Source: Puffinus mauretanicus | Lineage: Eukaryota > Chordata > Aves > Procellariiformes > Procellariidae | DNA: 64,000 bases | NCBI GenBank assembly: GCA_023333565.1 | Contig: JAJKFH010002862.1 | Location: 62,001 to 126,000 of the forward strand | Direction: 5' to 3' | Part shown: positions 52,900-64,000 of the stretch, piece by piece | Numbering within the stretch: position 1 is the first letter of the stretch | Layout of the letters: every line of letters starts with the position of its first letter | Program-made: the position numbers and the translations under genes | Notes under the pieces: model-generated | Seen by the model: only the letters and a program-made list of their open reading frames with translations | Database searches by the model: none | What the model was told of the DNA's origin: nothing

Positions 52900-52940
52900 A
52901 TTACATTACTTAATGTAATATTACTTAATGTAATATAGAT
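52900..52940. repeat. Tandem 15-mer with perfect hairpin
   Basis: TAATGTAATATTACT (52911-52925) is repeated as TAATGTAATATAGAT (52926-52940). The first TAATGTAAT pairs perfectly with ATTACATTA at 52900-52908 across a two-base spacer. Confidence 0.8.
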
Positions 52941-54200
52941 ACACTAACAGTGCCCTCTTCTGAAAGCTTCTCCCCAGTCTGATCAATACAGCATCTTCCG
53001 TCCTTTGGCTTTCAGTGGGGAACAGAGACATGGAAGTGTAGGGTATCTTCCACCTTGTTGTTCTTGAATACATGGACAACAGTCACAGTAACAGATTGTA
53101 GCCTCCTTAAGGGGACACCGAAAAGGGAGAACTTTGCCAGAAGAGAAGAAAAAAAAACCATAGGAAAAACCTAATAAGCAAGCACAGTGGAAGTGGCATC
53201 TTAACTGTTACCGAGTTGGTTGTATGAGAATCATTGCAGTCAAGCCGTTAAACTGGAGGCTGCAAACTCACCCGCTATAGATCAAGGAGATGAAACTTAT
53301 GGAGCTTCTCAGGACCATCTCACTCAAAACTGCCGACTTTTACATTTTTTTACCCATCTTACCAGATTTAGTGTTTCTCAAAGTCCCACCTCCTGAAGGC
53401 AAATTATTAGAAACAAGAAGAGCGGGATGAAATGCCCTGAAAGTTTCCATCTGTTTTCATTTCGGAGAAATGCCAGATAGTGTGATCTGAGCAGTACCAG
53501 CTGGGAGCTCTCTCAAAAAAGTACTTTTTTCCTGTTAGGAAATGCTGACTTGTTAAAATTTAAACTCATCACAGAACTGTAACAGTTTTGAAGAAGTTCT
53601 CAGATCCAGACTAGAATCATTGGTCACCAGATAAAAGGGATCCCAAAAGCAAGTAGTTTGGAAAAATTGCTTCAAGGCACGCACCTGTGGATATGCGATT
53701 ACACAACCAATAAGACCAAGATCTACCAGGACATGTCATTTACTTGAGATCATCAAGAGGCAAAGGGAGAATGCAAACCTGTTCATCATGCTGGGATGGG
53801 GCTATTTTCCCATGTCAAGCTTTGGGGAAGCCTGAAGCTAGCAGATCCTGTTTATTTTTGGACAGAGCCTAACACATTGGGGCTGTGCTGGAACTGAACA
53901 GGAGAGCAATAAAGTTATCACGGGCACCTCTACATAACTAGATTCACTAAAAAAAAATACTTCTGTCATTTCTCTCCTTCCCTTCCTCTAAAGTCCTGCC
54001 ACTGCCAAAATGTCTTGTTTCTGGCAAGTGCCAAAGCATTTTCCAGGCAAACTTGCTAAAATACAAGTTGTGCTCTATTTTGGATTCCTTTGGTTGTTTG
54101 TTTCAATATAGATGATTCCCACTTGACCTAGACCTCTTTCTTTATCTATGAAAATGCATATCCTGGCTTTCTCTGCCAGAACAAAGGTCACTGGAAAAGC

Positions 54201-54226
54201 AAAAAAAAAAAAGGGGGGCGGGGGGG
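54201..54226. repeat. A12-G6-C-G7 homopolymer block
   Basis: Twelve A residues run directly into six G, one C and seven G. Such a G run is unusual in this AT-rich region and could be a sequencing or assembly weak point. Confidence 0.85.
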
Positions 54227-55426
54227 ACTTCACAGAAATGATCCACTTTCCATCACTTAACACACACTGAACTGTCAAGCTAAAAAATGGCCAAAAAATT
54301 AGAGTATAGGGCAGAAGATGGAAGAGGAATATTTCTTCCCCTTTTTGGGCTATATTTCTAACACCTTGCTGCTTAGCAGAATTACTCAGAGCAATAGTGT
54401 TGCAGGAATGTGTTGAAACATCATTCTTAGAAGATCTAAAATTTACCAAATACTGGGGGAGAGACATGTTTCTGTAGTATAAAGTAGAATTGAGCATCCC
54501 ATTCCTGAACAGACTGTAATTATTGTTCTGGTGGCTGTTGGTATCTCAGAGGTAGAACTAGTAATTTTGGTGAAAAAATCCCCTGCTAAGTCCCAGCTTG
54601 CCAAAAGAGTCCTCAACCAAAACCAACAACACATATGGACATCACTGAAAGCACACACACTCTCACACCAAGGTTGTCAGCAGCAGTCAGCACTTGTACA
54701 GCAGTGGTCTCCAAACCACTTGAAGGACACAAGAGGTGTAGCATCGATTTAAACAGCACCAGCATTATTCTACCCTCAAGTATTGCTCAGAAAACCCATG
54801 TAAAAAGCATGATATAAGGGCCAGAACATAGGCTGAAATTTGAAATTTTGGCAGGTAGTCAAAGTGGAATAAAGAAAATAAGAATTACCTCTTTTTGTGC
54901 TGATAGGATCAGGAAAAAAAGGTGGCTCTCATGAGGTCAACATCTATTCAGTGTAGAGTCATGCCTTCTTGGCCAACTGAAACAATTAATATTGCCATAT
55001 TTGTGCTGAACAGCCAAGAGAAAGCCTCAGAGAATGCAAAGTGCTGGTACAAAGGAATCATGCAGATACAAGGAATACTTGGCTAAAGAAACTCTTCATA
55101 GTTTTTATGGAAGTGGGAAAGAAGGAGCCAAAAATCAAGTAGACATGCACTCACAGTTTTATGGAATCAGTATGGAAAACGCTCATCTCCCACCGCCCCC
55201 CCCATCCCCAAAGAAACAAAAAAAAACAAACAACCAAAAAAACACACCAAGAAACTTCTCTGGGGGCTGGTGTATAGGTCTCTATAAGACCTTTCTTCAC
55301 CAAACAGACTTCAAGCACACAACACACATATAGCTGCAACCCTACAGTTAGTTATACTAATCCTTTAAATCCACAACACTTACTATAAACAAGCCTACTT
55401 AAAAATAAGCCATTGTACCCCCTAGA

Positions 55427-55459
55427 CACAGTCAAAGGCACACAGTCAAAGGCACACAG
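55427..55459. repeat. 14-bp tandem repeat, 2.4 copies
   Basis: CACAGTCAAAGGCA occurs twice in exact tandem (55427-55440 and 55441-55454), followed by the first five bases of a third copy. Confidence 0.9.
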
Positions 55460-57848
55460 CTGCCACAGGAGTGCTCGAGTTTAGTCACAAGCAAGAGTGA
55501 TCTCATTTCACTCTCATGCATTTGATTTTTACGGGAAAATAGCTTTTACACATACGCATGCAGAGCTCTGAACAGGTTCATAATGATTTCTTGTTTTAAA
55601 GAAATTTGTTCCATACTCATATAGTATAATGGCTTTAAGTGATTATGAAAGCATTCAACATCAACTATGTTAATCTGTAACATATCAGTGACATCCTGCA
55701 TAGCGTATATCAGACATTAGAAACAAACATTTTATTCACATAAATGAGGCAATTACTGCCATGGAGATGGCAGGTATAGTGAAGGAGACAGATGTCACTC
55801 ATTAAATACACTTCCTTTCACAAAACTTCATTATTGCTTTGTATGCTGCAGATAAGTTTAGCAACATTTCCCAGTCAATGGGGTTTGCCCATGCACAAAA
55901 ACTGGGAAGAATTTGTTATTGTGGATTATCTCATCGTGTAGATCTTTAACATCAGAACAAAAATCACTCTTAGGCTAGAACTGCTACTCCATATGGGGGA
56001 AGATTTCTCAATATAAATCCATTACAATTTTTCCCTTTCCCTCCCTTAGGTTTGTTCTCATCTCAGGCACTAAGCTTGATCCACGCCCAATCTACTGAGC
56101 AAGCCCAAATGATGGAATCGAAATTGACTCTCTCCTCCTGAATTTAAGAAGGGGTCAGAGATCATTTAAGGAGTTAAGCTATGAAAAACCACCCCAACCT
56201 CCACAGACTCTTCCCTTTTATACCTAGATCAAATCAATCCAAGAAGTCTCCATCTGCAATTGCTTGTGCTTGTAATGAACATCAAATCAACACAGTGCTC
56301 AACAGTGACTGCAAGTCAATCTCTGACTCTATCTGCAGGCATAAATTATTATTAATATATTAAAAAAAAAAAAAGCTATTGGGGAGGAATGGCAAAGTCC
56401 ACCCAAAAAAAAAACCCAGATCAAGTATTTATCTGGCTTTTGGCAGTATAGAATCCAATCACCTCCCTCCTAAAGCTACATGTATATCATTTATCACCAC
56501 AATAACTTGATGAAGCAAGGAATTATTGGTGTTCCCCTTTGGAGATATAAATTAGAAAAATTTATTAATGACTCAACCAGTGCCATGGAAAGATTTTGTG
56601 GCAGAGCCAGGTATTGAATATGTCTTTCCAGCCCTTGTTCAGGACCGTAAGATTGTTTCTGAAGAGGAAAAACATTACAAAGACTCAAAACATTCCACTG
56701 AGTTTTGAGAACCTTTTCAGATTTCAAAGTGTTGAGAAAAATTCTTAAGAGTCCAGATTATTCTATGCAGGAGAGTTGTTTTGCATTTGGATATCCCTAA
56801 GATATAAGATACTACTTTTAGAAGAGATATTGAAGAGCAGAGATGTTTAACACAAAGGGAGTTCTCCATAGGCACACTGGGGAATGTTAACACCCTTTCC
56901 CAGAGAAGCCATATTGCACCGGGCTGAAAACGTTATACCACATGAAGGAAAGAAACCCTCCAAAAATCAGTTGTGACAGGTTTCTTCATTTTTCCTGTGT
57001 GCTTTCCATGGTATTTCAGGTTTAAATCAGAGAGCAGCCTTTTTGTTTACTTGTTCATTAAAAAAAAAAATGTCAGAATAATACACTCATGCTTCTTTAA
57101 GTACGAAGTGGTGAAACGCCTTGTGAAAACAGAAAGTGGGAACCTTATGTCTCTGGCAGCTCCAGCCCTCCCACTCAGGGGACTCGTATGTTAAGTTCAG
57201 CTTCCTCACTGTGAACAGGAGTACAGGACAGGGTATGGGTACGGTCAGGTACCCACAGCATCCTCCAAGGCAAAGGCTCACTTTCCATCAACCCTCCCTG
57301 CAAAAGAGCAAAAACCCCTTTGCATGGTAAGCAAAATAAGTCACAAGCATGAGTGGCTGGAGATGCTTCAAATCCATTACACATCCCACTAAAAGGCCTC
57401 CGAGAAAATCCCTCAGAGCTATTCAGACAGATATTCAGAATATCCATCAGGGGGATGAGAAAACTACTGGTGTCCATGTCTTAGTGAGAAAGTTCAACCT
57501 TTTTGCAGTGAAATACTCTCTGGCTTTCTGAAGCACTGTGCAGCCTGGATGATTTGTCACCATAGCCTGAAATACAGGAAGCAGCTTACACGACAGTTTC
57601 CACAGCTCTCTCTTTCACTCATGAACGGACACATCTGTAAGCTGCTGGTTAACTAAGAGGTCAACGTCTCCGCGTTCCAGATGTGCATTTAGAAACACAG
57701 CCCGACCTGCCAGCCCAGGCTCTGCGAGTGTTTGGTACAGAGGTTTTGGAAGCTCTTCTTTGAGCTTGTGAAAGCCTGAGAAGACAGTGTGGGAACTACC
57801 CAGAAAACTCAGATTTATTACAACTTGATATCCCCCAATCAGAGAGTA

Positions 57849-58183
57849 TCCTCTAGGAAACACACATGTTCCTCTTTTGTGTTCACCAAGGCCTCCTACA
57901 CAAGCAGAAATGAAGTCAGAACAACTCAATCTGCTTTCTACTGAAGCCACAACCTTTTTGTGTTACCACAAATATATCCTATAATTGAATTCCCCATCGT
58001 GATTTCCTCAAAAAGATTATAGCAACACCAAGAAAAAAGCAAGGGTCATTTACTTCCACAGTTCTATGCATAAACCACAAGACCATCTCCCTTGCTTTAT
58101 GGGAGACAAGCTCCGATGTAGGCCAAGACTCTCCTCTAGGAACCACATTTTTTGTCCTCACCAACAACCCTCTACACAAGCAG
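57849..58183. repeat. Two diverged direct copies of a 55-60 bp segment
   Basis: Copy 1 (57849-57908) and copy 2 (58131-58183) share CCTCTAGGAA, CACA, TTTTGT, TCACCAA and CTACACAAGCAGA in the same order, with one gap of about nine bases. They lie about 280 bases apart in the same orientation. This may be an old local duplication or two pieces of an unrecognised dispersed repeat. Confidence 0.5.
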
Positions 58184-61100
58184 AGAAGGGAATATAAGAC
58201 ACAAATGAGAAACAGATGTTTAAAAAAATAAATAAAGAAAAGGAGACCACAACAGACACTCCTATCATTCATCTACTAGTTCAACCAATGACCCAAGATC
58301 AACCTCCTGAAAGAGCCATGCAACAGCACACAAAATGCTCCCCCCCCCAACCCCACACTTGAAATGAAAACATGCGATGGAAGAGTCATTAAACCTGAAT
58401 AAACTGACCCAGAGTTCAATAAACAAGCTTTAAGACATTAATGATAAGAAGTAGAAACATCCAGTACAAACAAGAATATCACTGCACAGCGAGAACCCTG
58501 AGCTACGTGCAAGCTCCCTAGCACACAGAAACATAGCGACTGCTCTTCCAAACATTTGTTGTTTATTTCCACTTATCTCTTGTTCAGGTACAACACACCT
58601 GTGTCATACGGACAGGTCGACACATACATTTACTCTTTAGCATGTTTCTGATTACAAAGACTTTGATTACGGACCTGCACTGCTGCACACAACTCCAGTT
58701 GGTATTAATCAGAGCTGTGCATCGTCAAGTAGAGAGCAAATATAGAGCCTTTCCAATTCTTACCTCCCGAAGAAAACATGAGTTTGCATGGCAGCTGCCT
58801 TCTAGGAGGTCTAACGGTTGTGAGCATACAGCAGTGTCCAGAGTTCAGGCGCTGGAGGGACACAGCCCAGGAGAGGCACCAGGACACGGGCAGAGCAAAC
58901 CACAGATGAGTGGCAGAGCCAAGACGGAGCACGTCCAGGGAAACCTGGGTGCTGGGGATCCCCATTCAAGCTCCTGGTCCTACATTTTTAACCCTTCACT
59001 CTTCTGTTTTTTCTTTGTCATCCTTCGCTCTTCCTTGACTTATTTTTCTTTACCTTTGGGAGGGAAAAGAGGTTCTGGAGGATGAACCAGGCAAAACCGC
59101 GAGAATAAGGGATCCTTCTGCTCAAAAGCACACGCATGAGTTAAAACAGCACAGTGGGTACTTACACCTGCTGCCATTAATCTGCAACCACAAAAATTCA
59201 GTGTGGGTGGTATCTTGCACTTCTCAGCCCATTCCTGAGCAACGTTTCCAATTCATTTAACAAATACTCTATTGCAGTCATTCAGTAAGGCTGGTAGTCA
59301 CAGGGAGAGAGGACAAACATCAGTTCAGACCCCCCTTTGCAGGTTTTCACAGTGGGGCTGTACCTGTGACCTAGCAGAGCGAGGAGGAGGATGTAGAATG
59401 CCATGCCTGATGCCTCAGATGCTCACTGCAGCATCTCATGGGCAGACAGCATGCATGGTAGGGCTTCCTCAAATGACTTGAGACAACAACTTCCCAAGAG
59501 CCAAGACTATGCACTGACCTTCACACTGTTGTCTAAAGTCATCCCTGAGGGACCTCTACAAGGCTGAATTTGAAATCTCTAGTTTGTGCAAATCTCACTG
59601 TCCCAACAGTGGCTGGGGACAATTCCAGCCCCAAAGAACAGAATCCAGCACATGTCAGGTGTCTGCTAAGCTGGACAACAATACTGAGATATTTTCAGAA
59701 GAAGTTGGATGCAGACCTCTTCCCGCCACAATGTGAGGGTTGCCATGGGAAGAAGGAGTTTCACAAGGAGGTGACATACAGGAGACGACACTTTTTCCCG
59801 CTGGACCACCAGTTCTTCTCTAATCCACCTGCACAGCACCTAAATATTATTATTGTGCCAGTCTAGATGTGATTTGTCTAGGTCTGACTAGGTCAACGTC
59901 CCATTTGACATATGCCTTTGTAGAGACCAAGGCAGACACCATCTCAGGAGGGTTTGTTACATCTTGCTGCCACCCACTTCCATGCTAAGTATCTCCATAC
60001 TCTTCCACTGCTTTTCCCTTTACTTTTGAGGACCTTTCATGCTTCCATTTCCTTATTTATGTTTATCTCAAGTAGCAGCTCTGCCACCGCCTCCTCGCAG
60101 AGCACATGATGGGCTGTTTGGCCTGCAGAGCCCAGCCCAGCTTCATCTGCCACATCTCTCCAAACTTGTTTTCTGTCTGATGTCTCACAAAGTGAAAGCC
60201 TGTGATTTCCTTCCTCCTTTTCTTCCTTCCCCTCCCTCCAGCCGCATATTTTTGTGTCGAGTTTTATTGCTTTCCTGGGGTCTGCCCACCAGCACCAGGT
60301 GTCCTGTACATTAAGATAGCCCTCGAGCATCGCATTACCTGGAAAAACCAGGGAGAGCCCTTAGCTCTTCCCCTGCTCCCTCGCTGACCCCAAACACGGC
60401 TGAAGAGATCGGGATCCACTTTTTCCTCCTCTTCCTTGCAGTAACAGCACCACCTTTTGGCTCCCGGCACGATGCTGTGATTTCGCATCAACGGCTCAGC
60501 GAGGTCTCTGCAGAGCGCTGACGTTTCCCAAAACAAGCCCTCCCCTGCCCTAACTGTGCTCATTTCATTTGCAGTACTGTTGCCTGCAGGAGAAAAGAGG
60601 ATGCCGCAAGCCCCTGAAGTGAGGGGTCATCCCCTCAACCAACCACACATCACCTGTGTGCTTCTTCTCCTAAGTCAATGGCTTTTCAGATAAGATAACT
60701 GGTTAGCAATTAATTCCACCTCCACCCAGCTCTGCGCTCTGAGTCCAGCAAAGCAGGTAGTAGCACGGCTCAAAGCACACAGTCATTTTCAGCCCTGAAT
60801 GTACATAAACAATCCTTTGACCCTTCTCTAATTGTCCTACAAGCATGAAGTAATTGAATGCAAAGGAATGGTGCTCATAAATCCAACTTCTTAGAAGAAT
60901 GACTACGCTCAAGACATAGTGATTTGTCTGGAGCTTGTGGTGTATTTAGCAGAAAAACAAGAACTGGGGAGTCTTTTGAGGCAATGCAGTAAGAATCTGA
61001 CATACAGGAAAAGAAATGATAACCCACATATATTTAAAGTAAAAGCTCACCTTCCACTTTCAGTGACGCTTGAACAAGGGTCTGAAACCTGGGCGGTTGC

Positions 61101-63876
61101 CTCCTTTATTGGTGGTATCAGTCCTACAGCTACATCACAAAAATTGCCATTGCTTAGAGCAACTGCTGTAATGCAGACTTTAATCACCCACCAAATCTCC
61201 CTTTCCCCCTCCAGCCCTGATAAACCAATCTTTCTTTATTGATGTGATTCCCACCATCTGGGCTCTGATCCTTCTGCCTGCCTCAGGGGTTAGCGACACC
61301 AGCAGGGGTGAGGCTCTCCTAATCAGGGATAAAGCAGAACAGATGCACCCCTTTAATGGTGCAAATTCAATCCAGTTCCAGCAAGGAAAGTGTTTTGCTC
61401 AGAATTCAGCAGAATCTGCTTCATTTTGGGGATTAACCTTTCTGTTACACTCCCTGGTAAATCCCCTTTGGGATGTCTGTGACACTAGAACTAAACCACT
61501 TCTTAAAGGTCAATAAATAAATGCACCTGCAAATGTCTGAAGATGCAGAGCAGATTACTACTGTCCTTGAAGTCTGAGATTAAAAACAATTATAGGCTGA
61601 CTCATGTTTCATTGGACTATGACTGTGTGCCTTGACCTTTGCAGTGGTAGAAAGTGAAGTAGTCAGGTATATTTAAAGGTATACTCACAAGCATCTACAT
61701 TCTGATTTATAATGTGTTCCAGTAACCTTGACTTAAATCCGGCATAGTAAATCAAATGAATAGTCATTTGCAACACCTTTCAAAATCTAAGCATAACTAG
61801 GCAGCAGCTTTCCTTCACTACTTCTGATTCACCTGTAAATTACTCTAATTTCCATTATTGTTTGTTACTTTTCTCTTACAAAGCCCAGGAACCTAATTCG
61901 ACTGGGGTAACACTAAGGATAAAACACCAGGGGACGCAGACACCATCATAAACTTGATGTCCCCATCGCCTGGGCTCGAATGCTGGCAGTCCCTAAAAAG
62001 CTGGTATAAAAATAGGTGAAATATCTCACAGACTTTTGTCTTTCCCAATTCAGCCCTTCCAAGAGCCTGCTTCAAAGCATCTCTCAGTGGTTTTTCAGGG
62101 TCATAGTTTGGCTAATCAACAGCCATCTCTGGAATGAAAACTTGGCTGAAATGAGCATATTAGCCTTCCTGTCACAGTATCTAATCTGAGTTCAAATGAA
62201 AAACAAATATGCAAAGACTGGAACAATGTTTGTCTGTTAAAACAATCTAGATGAACACAACATAGGAAGGAAATAGCAAAGAGTTCAGGTATTTACACAA
62301 TAAAGTTGAACATAGGCTTTGAGGCAGGTTTTTTATGGTCTCTCCCACCCAGACATAGCTGTACCTGGAGGGGAAATTTCAAAATATTCTGCATTGCTCA
62401 ATAGCAGCTCCTGAAAAAATGAACAGAGCTTTTGCAAAGGCCGTTGCTGTCTGCTGTCAAAAGTTTTCCTCTTAATAGTTTACAGCCTGATCCCAAATTC
62501 ATTGCAGTTGATAGAAACAGTCCCATTGACTGCTTTAGGCTTTCATATGGATGCAAACCCTAATTTTCAAATGGGGCTGCTATTAAAAAAAGGGGAGAAA
62601 AACAACTTCTCCTTTATTGAGACACCTAAGGATGGGTTTGAGTCCTGGTTATTAACAGCTTTATTTGACAAACACAATCTGAGCCAGACTTCAGACCAGC
62701 TGGACTTGTTCTGGGACAGGGGAAGTTCTTAAGAGGTTTTAATCTTATTACAGTACAACTTGGAAGTATCTGGGATGTATTATGAACACAAACCCAACAG
62801 GAATTGAAGATTTTTCTGCTGATAGCTGATTTTTGCCAGCAATTAGCAGCTCAGGCAACCTCATGTGCTGACCGACCCCTTGGTCGTTCCAGCTGGAGCT
62901 GGCAGAGACCGTCCAACCCCAAATCTGTTTAATGTATTTTGTCCTCTTAACTTTCTGAACAGAGTTCACTTAAAGCAGCCCTAAAATACTAATTATTCTA
63001 ATTAATCCACAGTAGGAGTGAGGCTAATGAAACAACTCACTTTAAAGGTCCTGGAGGTATCTTATCAAAGATACCTGCCAGCACGCAGTCATCAGTAGTT
63101 TGTTCTCAACCTACTGCAGTGAGAAGCACAACATAATCATGAGAAGGGAAATTGATCACTAAAGGGAAACAGAAAACCAGCAAGACGAGTAAGGAAACCA
63201 GCAGGAAAATGCTAATATGCACACTAACTATCCATTAGGAGCAAACAACTCCCCTAGCAATAAATACTGCAAATGTTACATCGTTCTTTTATTTTATATT
63301 AAGCTGTTGTTTTAGCAGTGGGAAGAAAATTAAGATCTTCCCATGTGAAACTGGAAGTGTCGGTCTCCTAATAAATAAACTGGGTTACGAATGTCGGCAG
63401 CGGTCTGCTTATCCCCTCCAGCACCACAAGCGATGGTGAAGTTGCTGGGGGGTTGGACAACAACAGCAGAAATACAGCGAGCAAGTAACAGCCTGCACAT
63501 TTTGACACAGGATTTCCTCTAATGGTTTTTCTCTGAGCCTCCCCTTTGATTTCCCTCGGAAGCCCATCCAAATCCTCCTGTCTCAGCCTTCAGCTCACAC
63601 ACACAGCAGAGGGAGCTAAGCCACCAGAAAATAAAAAACCTTCCCCTCCTCATCACTGGGAAATCGGGTATAACTCGGTCAGTTTTCTGCCCTAAAGCTC
63701 CGGTACTCAGTATTGAAGCTTCCCTGTGGTGAGGCCCTCTTTTCCAGCCCAAACCCCTCCTGAATACACAGCTGATGAGCAGGAGTGCATATGCAGTGCT
63801 TCTGACTGCATCTCTGGGATTCTTTCATTTTTCAGGGATATTTTTTTAAAAGGAATTTTTTCTCCACAATTTCCCT

Positions 63877-63916
63877 TTTACCAGTATGTTTTTTGTTTTA
63901 CCAGTATGTTTGTTTC
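63877..63916. repeat. 20-bp tandem duplication
   Basis: The unit TTTTACCAGTATGTTTTTTG is followed directly by a second copy with one mismatch region near its end (TTTTACCAGTATGTTTGTTT). Confidence 0.85.
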
Positions 63917-64000
63917 TTCATTTTATTAATTTTATATTGGATATAAATCCCAATATTTTAAGACACTGCAGCAACATTCAAAACTTTTCCTTTCTCTGCT

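Larger units (their letters stand above)
52629..64000. other. Intergenic stretch to the right edge, no gene recognised
   Basis: It contains only the small tandem repeats listed and the diverged duplication at 57.8-58.2 kb. I looked for a further CpG island that might mark a neighbouring gene and saw none. Confidence 0.5.

Noticed and set aside
59570..59866. 98-codon plus-strand frame with Cys/His residues (CEGCHGKKEFHKE)
   Set aside because: Cysteine and histidine spacing does not fit a zinc-finger pattern and nothing around it supports a gene.
60037..60387. Pyrimidine-rich block with overlapping frames at 60.0-60.4 kb
   Set aside because: Frames on both strands are short and composition-driven; no splice pattern or family was recognised.
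1..64000. CRISPR array, bacterial operon, integrated virus or organelle insertion
   Set aside because: No regularly spaced repeats, no closely packed genes with ribosome binding sites, and no retroviral gag, pol or env motifs were seen; the only reverse transcriptase is CR1.

Overview
This is vertebrate nuclear DNA, almost certainly from a bird. The evidence is repeated CR1 LINE fragments that end in the avian/reptilian ATTCTATG-type octamer tail, no mammalian repeats such as Alu or L1, moderate GC outside one CpG island, and long AT-rich stretches with no open frame of credible coding character. No bacterial, viral or organellar gene was recognised.

One protein-coding gene is recognised, only its 5' end, on the minus strand. 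Two coding exons at 24602-24702 and 24403-24483 join into a signal peptide plus mature N-terminus that matches CCBE1 (collagen and calcium-binding EGF domain-containing protein 1), the secreted cofactor of ADAMTS3 in VEGF-C activation. The splice junctions are canonical (AG|GTGGGT, TTGCAG|G, AG|GTGAGC) and both introns are phase 2. Exons, a very short intron 1 and the promoter all lie in one CpG island (about 24180-25080), which also carries a GC box and five CAGATG E-boxes, four of them extended to CAGATGTG. Everything left of 24403 is the start of intron 2. No exon 3 was found in 24.4 kb, so the EGF and collagen exons should lie beyond the left edge.

Right of the promoter, 25081-64000 looks like a gene-free 5' flank. 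It holds CR1 copies: a 2.8 kb copy at 36137-38906 (+) with a decayed reverse transcriptase, and 3'-end fragments at 39917-40475 (-), 41047-41114 (+) and 46635-47038 (-). One more 3' fragment lies in intron 2 at 16531-17200 (+). An older CR1-group 3' end is visible at 52285-52628 (+), a CORE-SINE/MIR-like remnant at 25585-25695, and weaker candidates at 7540-7690 and 30530-30600. Simple repeats and homopolymer runs are scattered throughout.

I did not find a new gene system. The most interesting leads are the E-box cluster in the CCBE1 promoter, several unexplained long open frames (22.6-23.2, 23.8-24.1, 25.2 and 50.8-51.5 kb), the two CR1 tail types, and a diverged local duplication at 57.8-58.2 kb. 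Comparisons with CCBE1, CR1 and MIR rest on recalled family sequences, not on a search.
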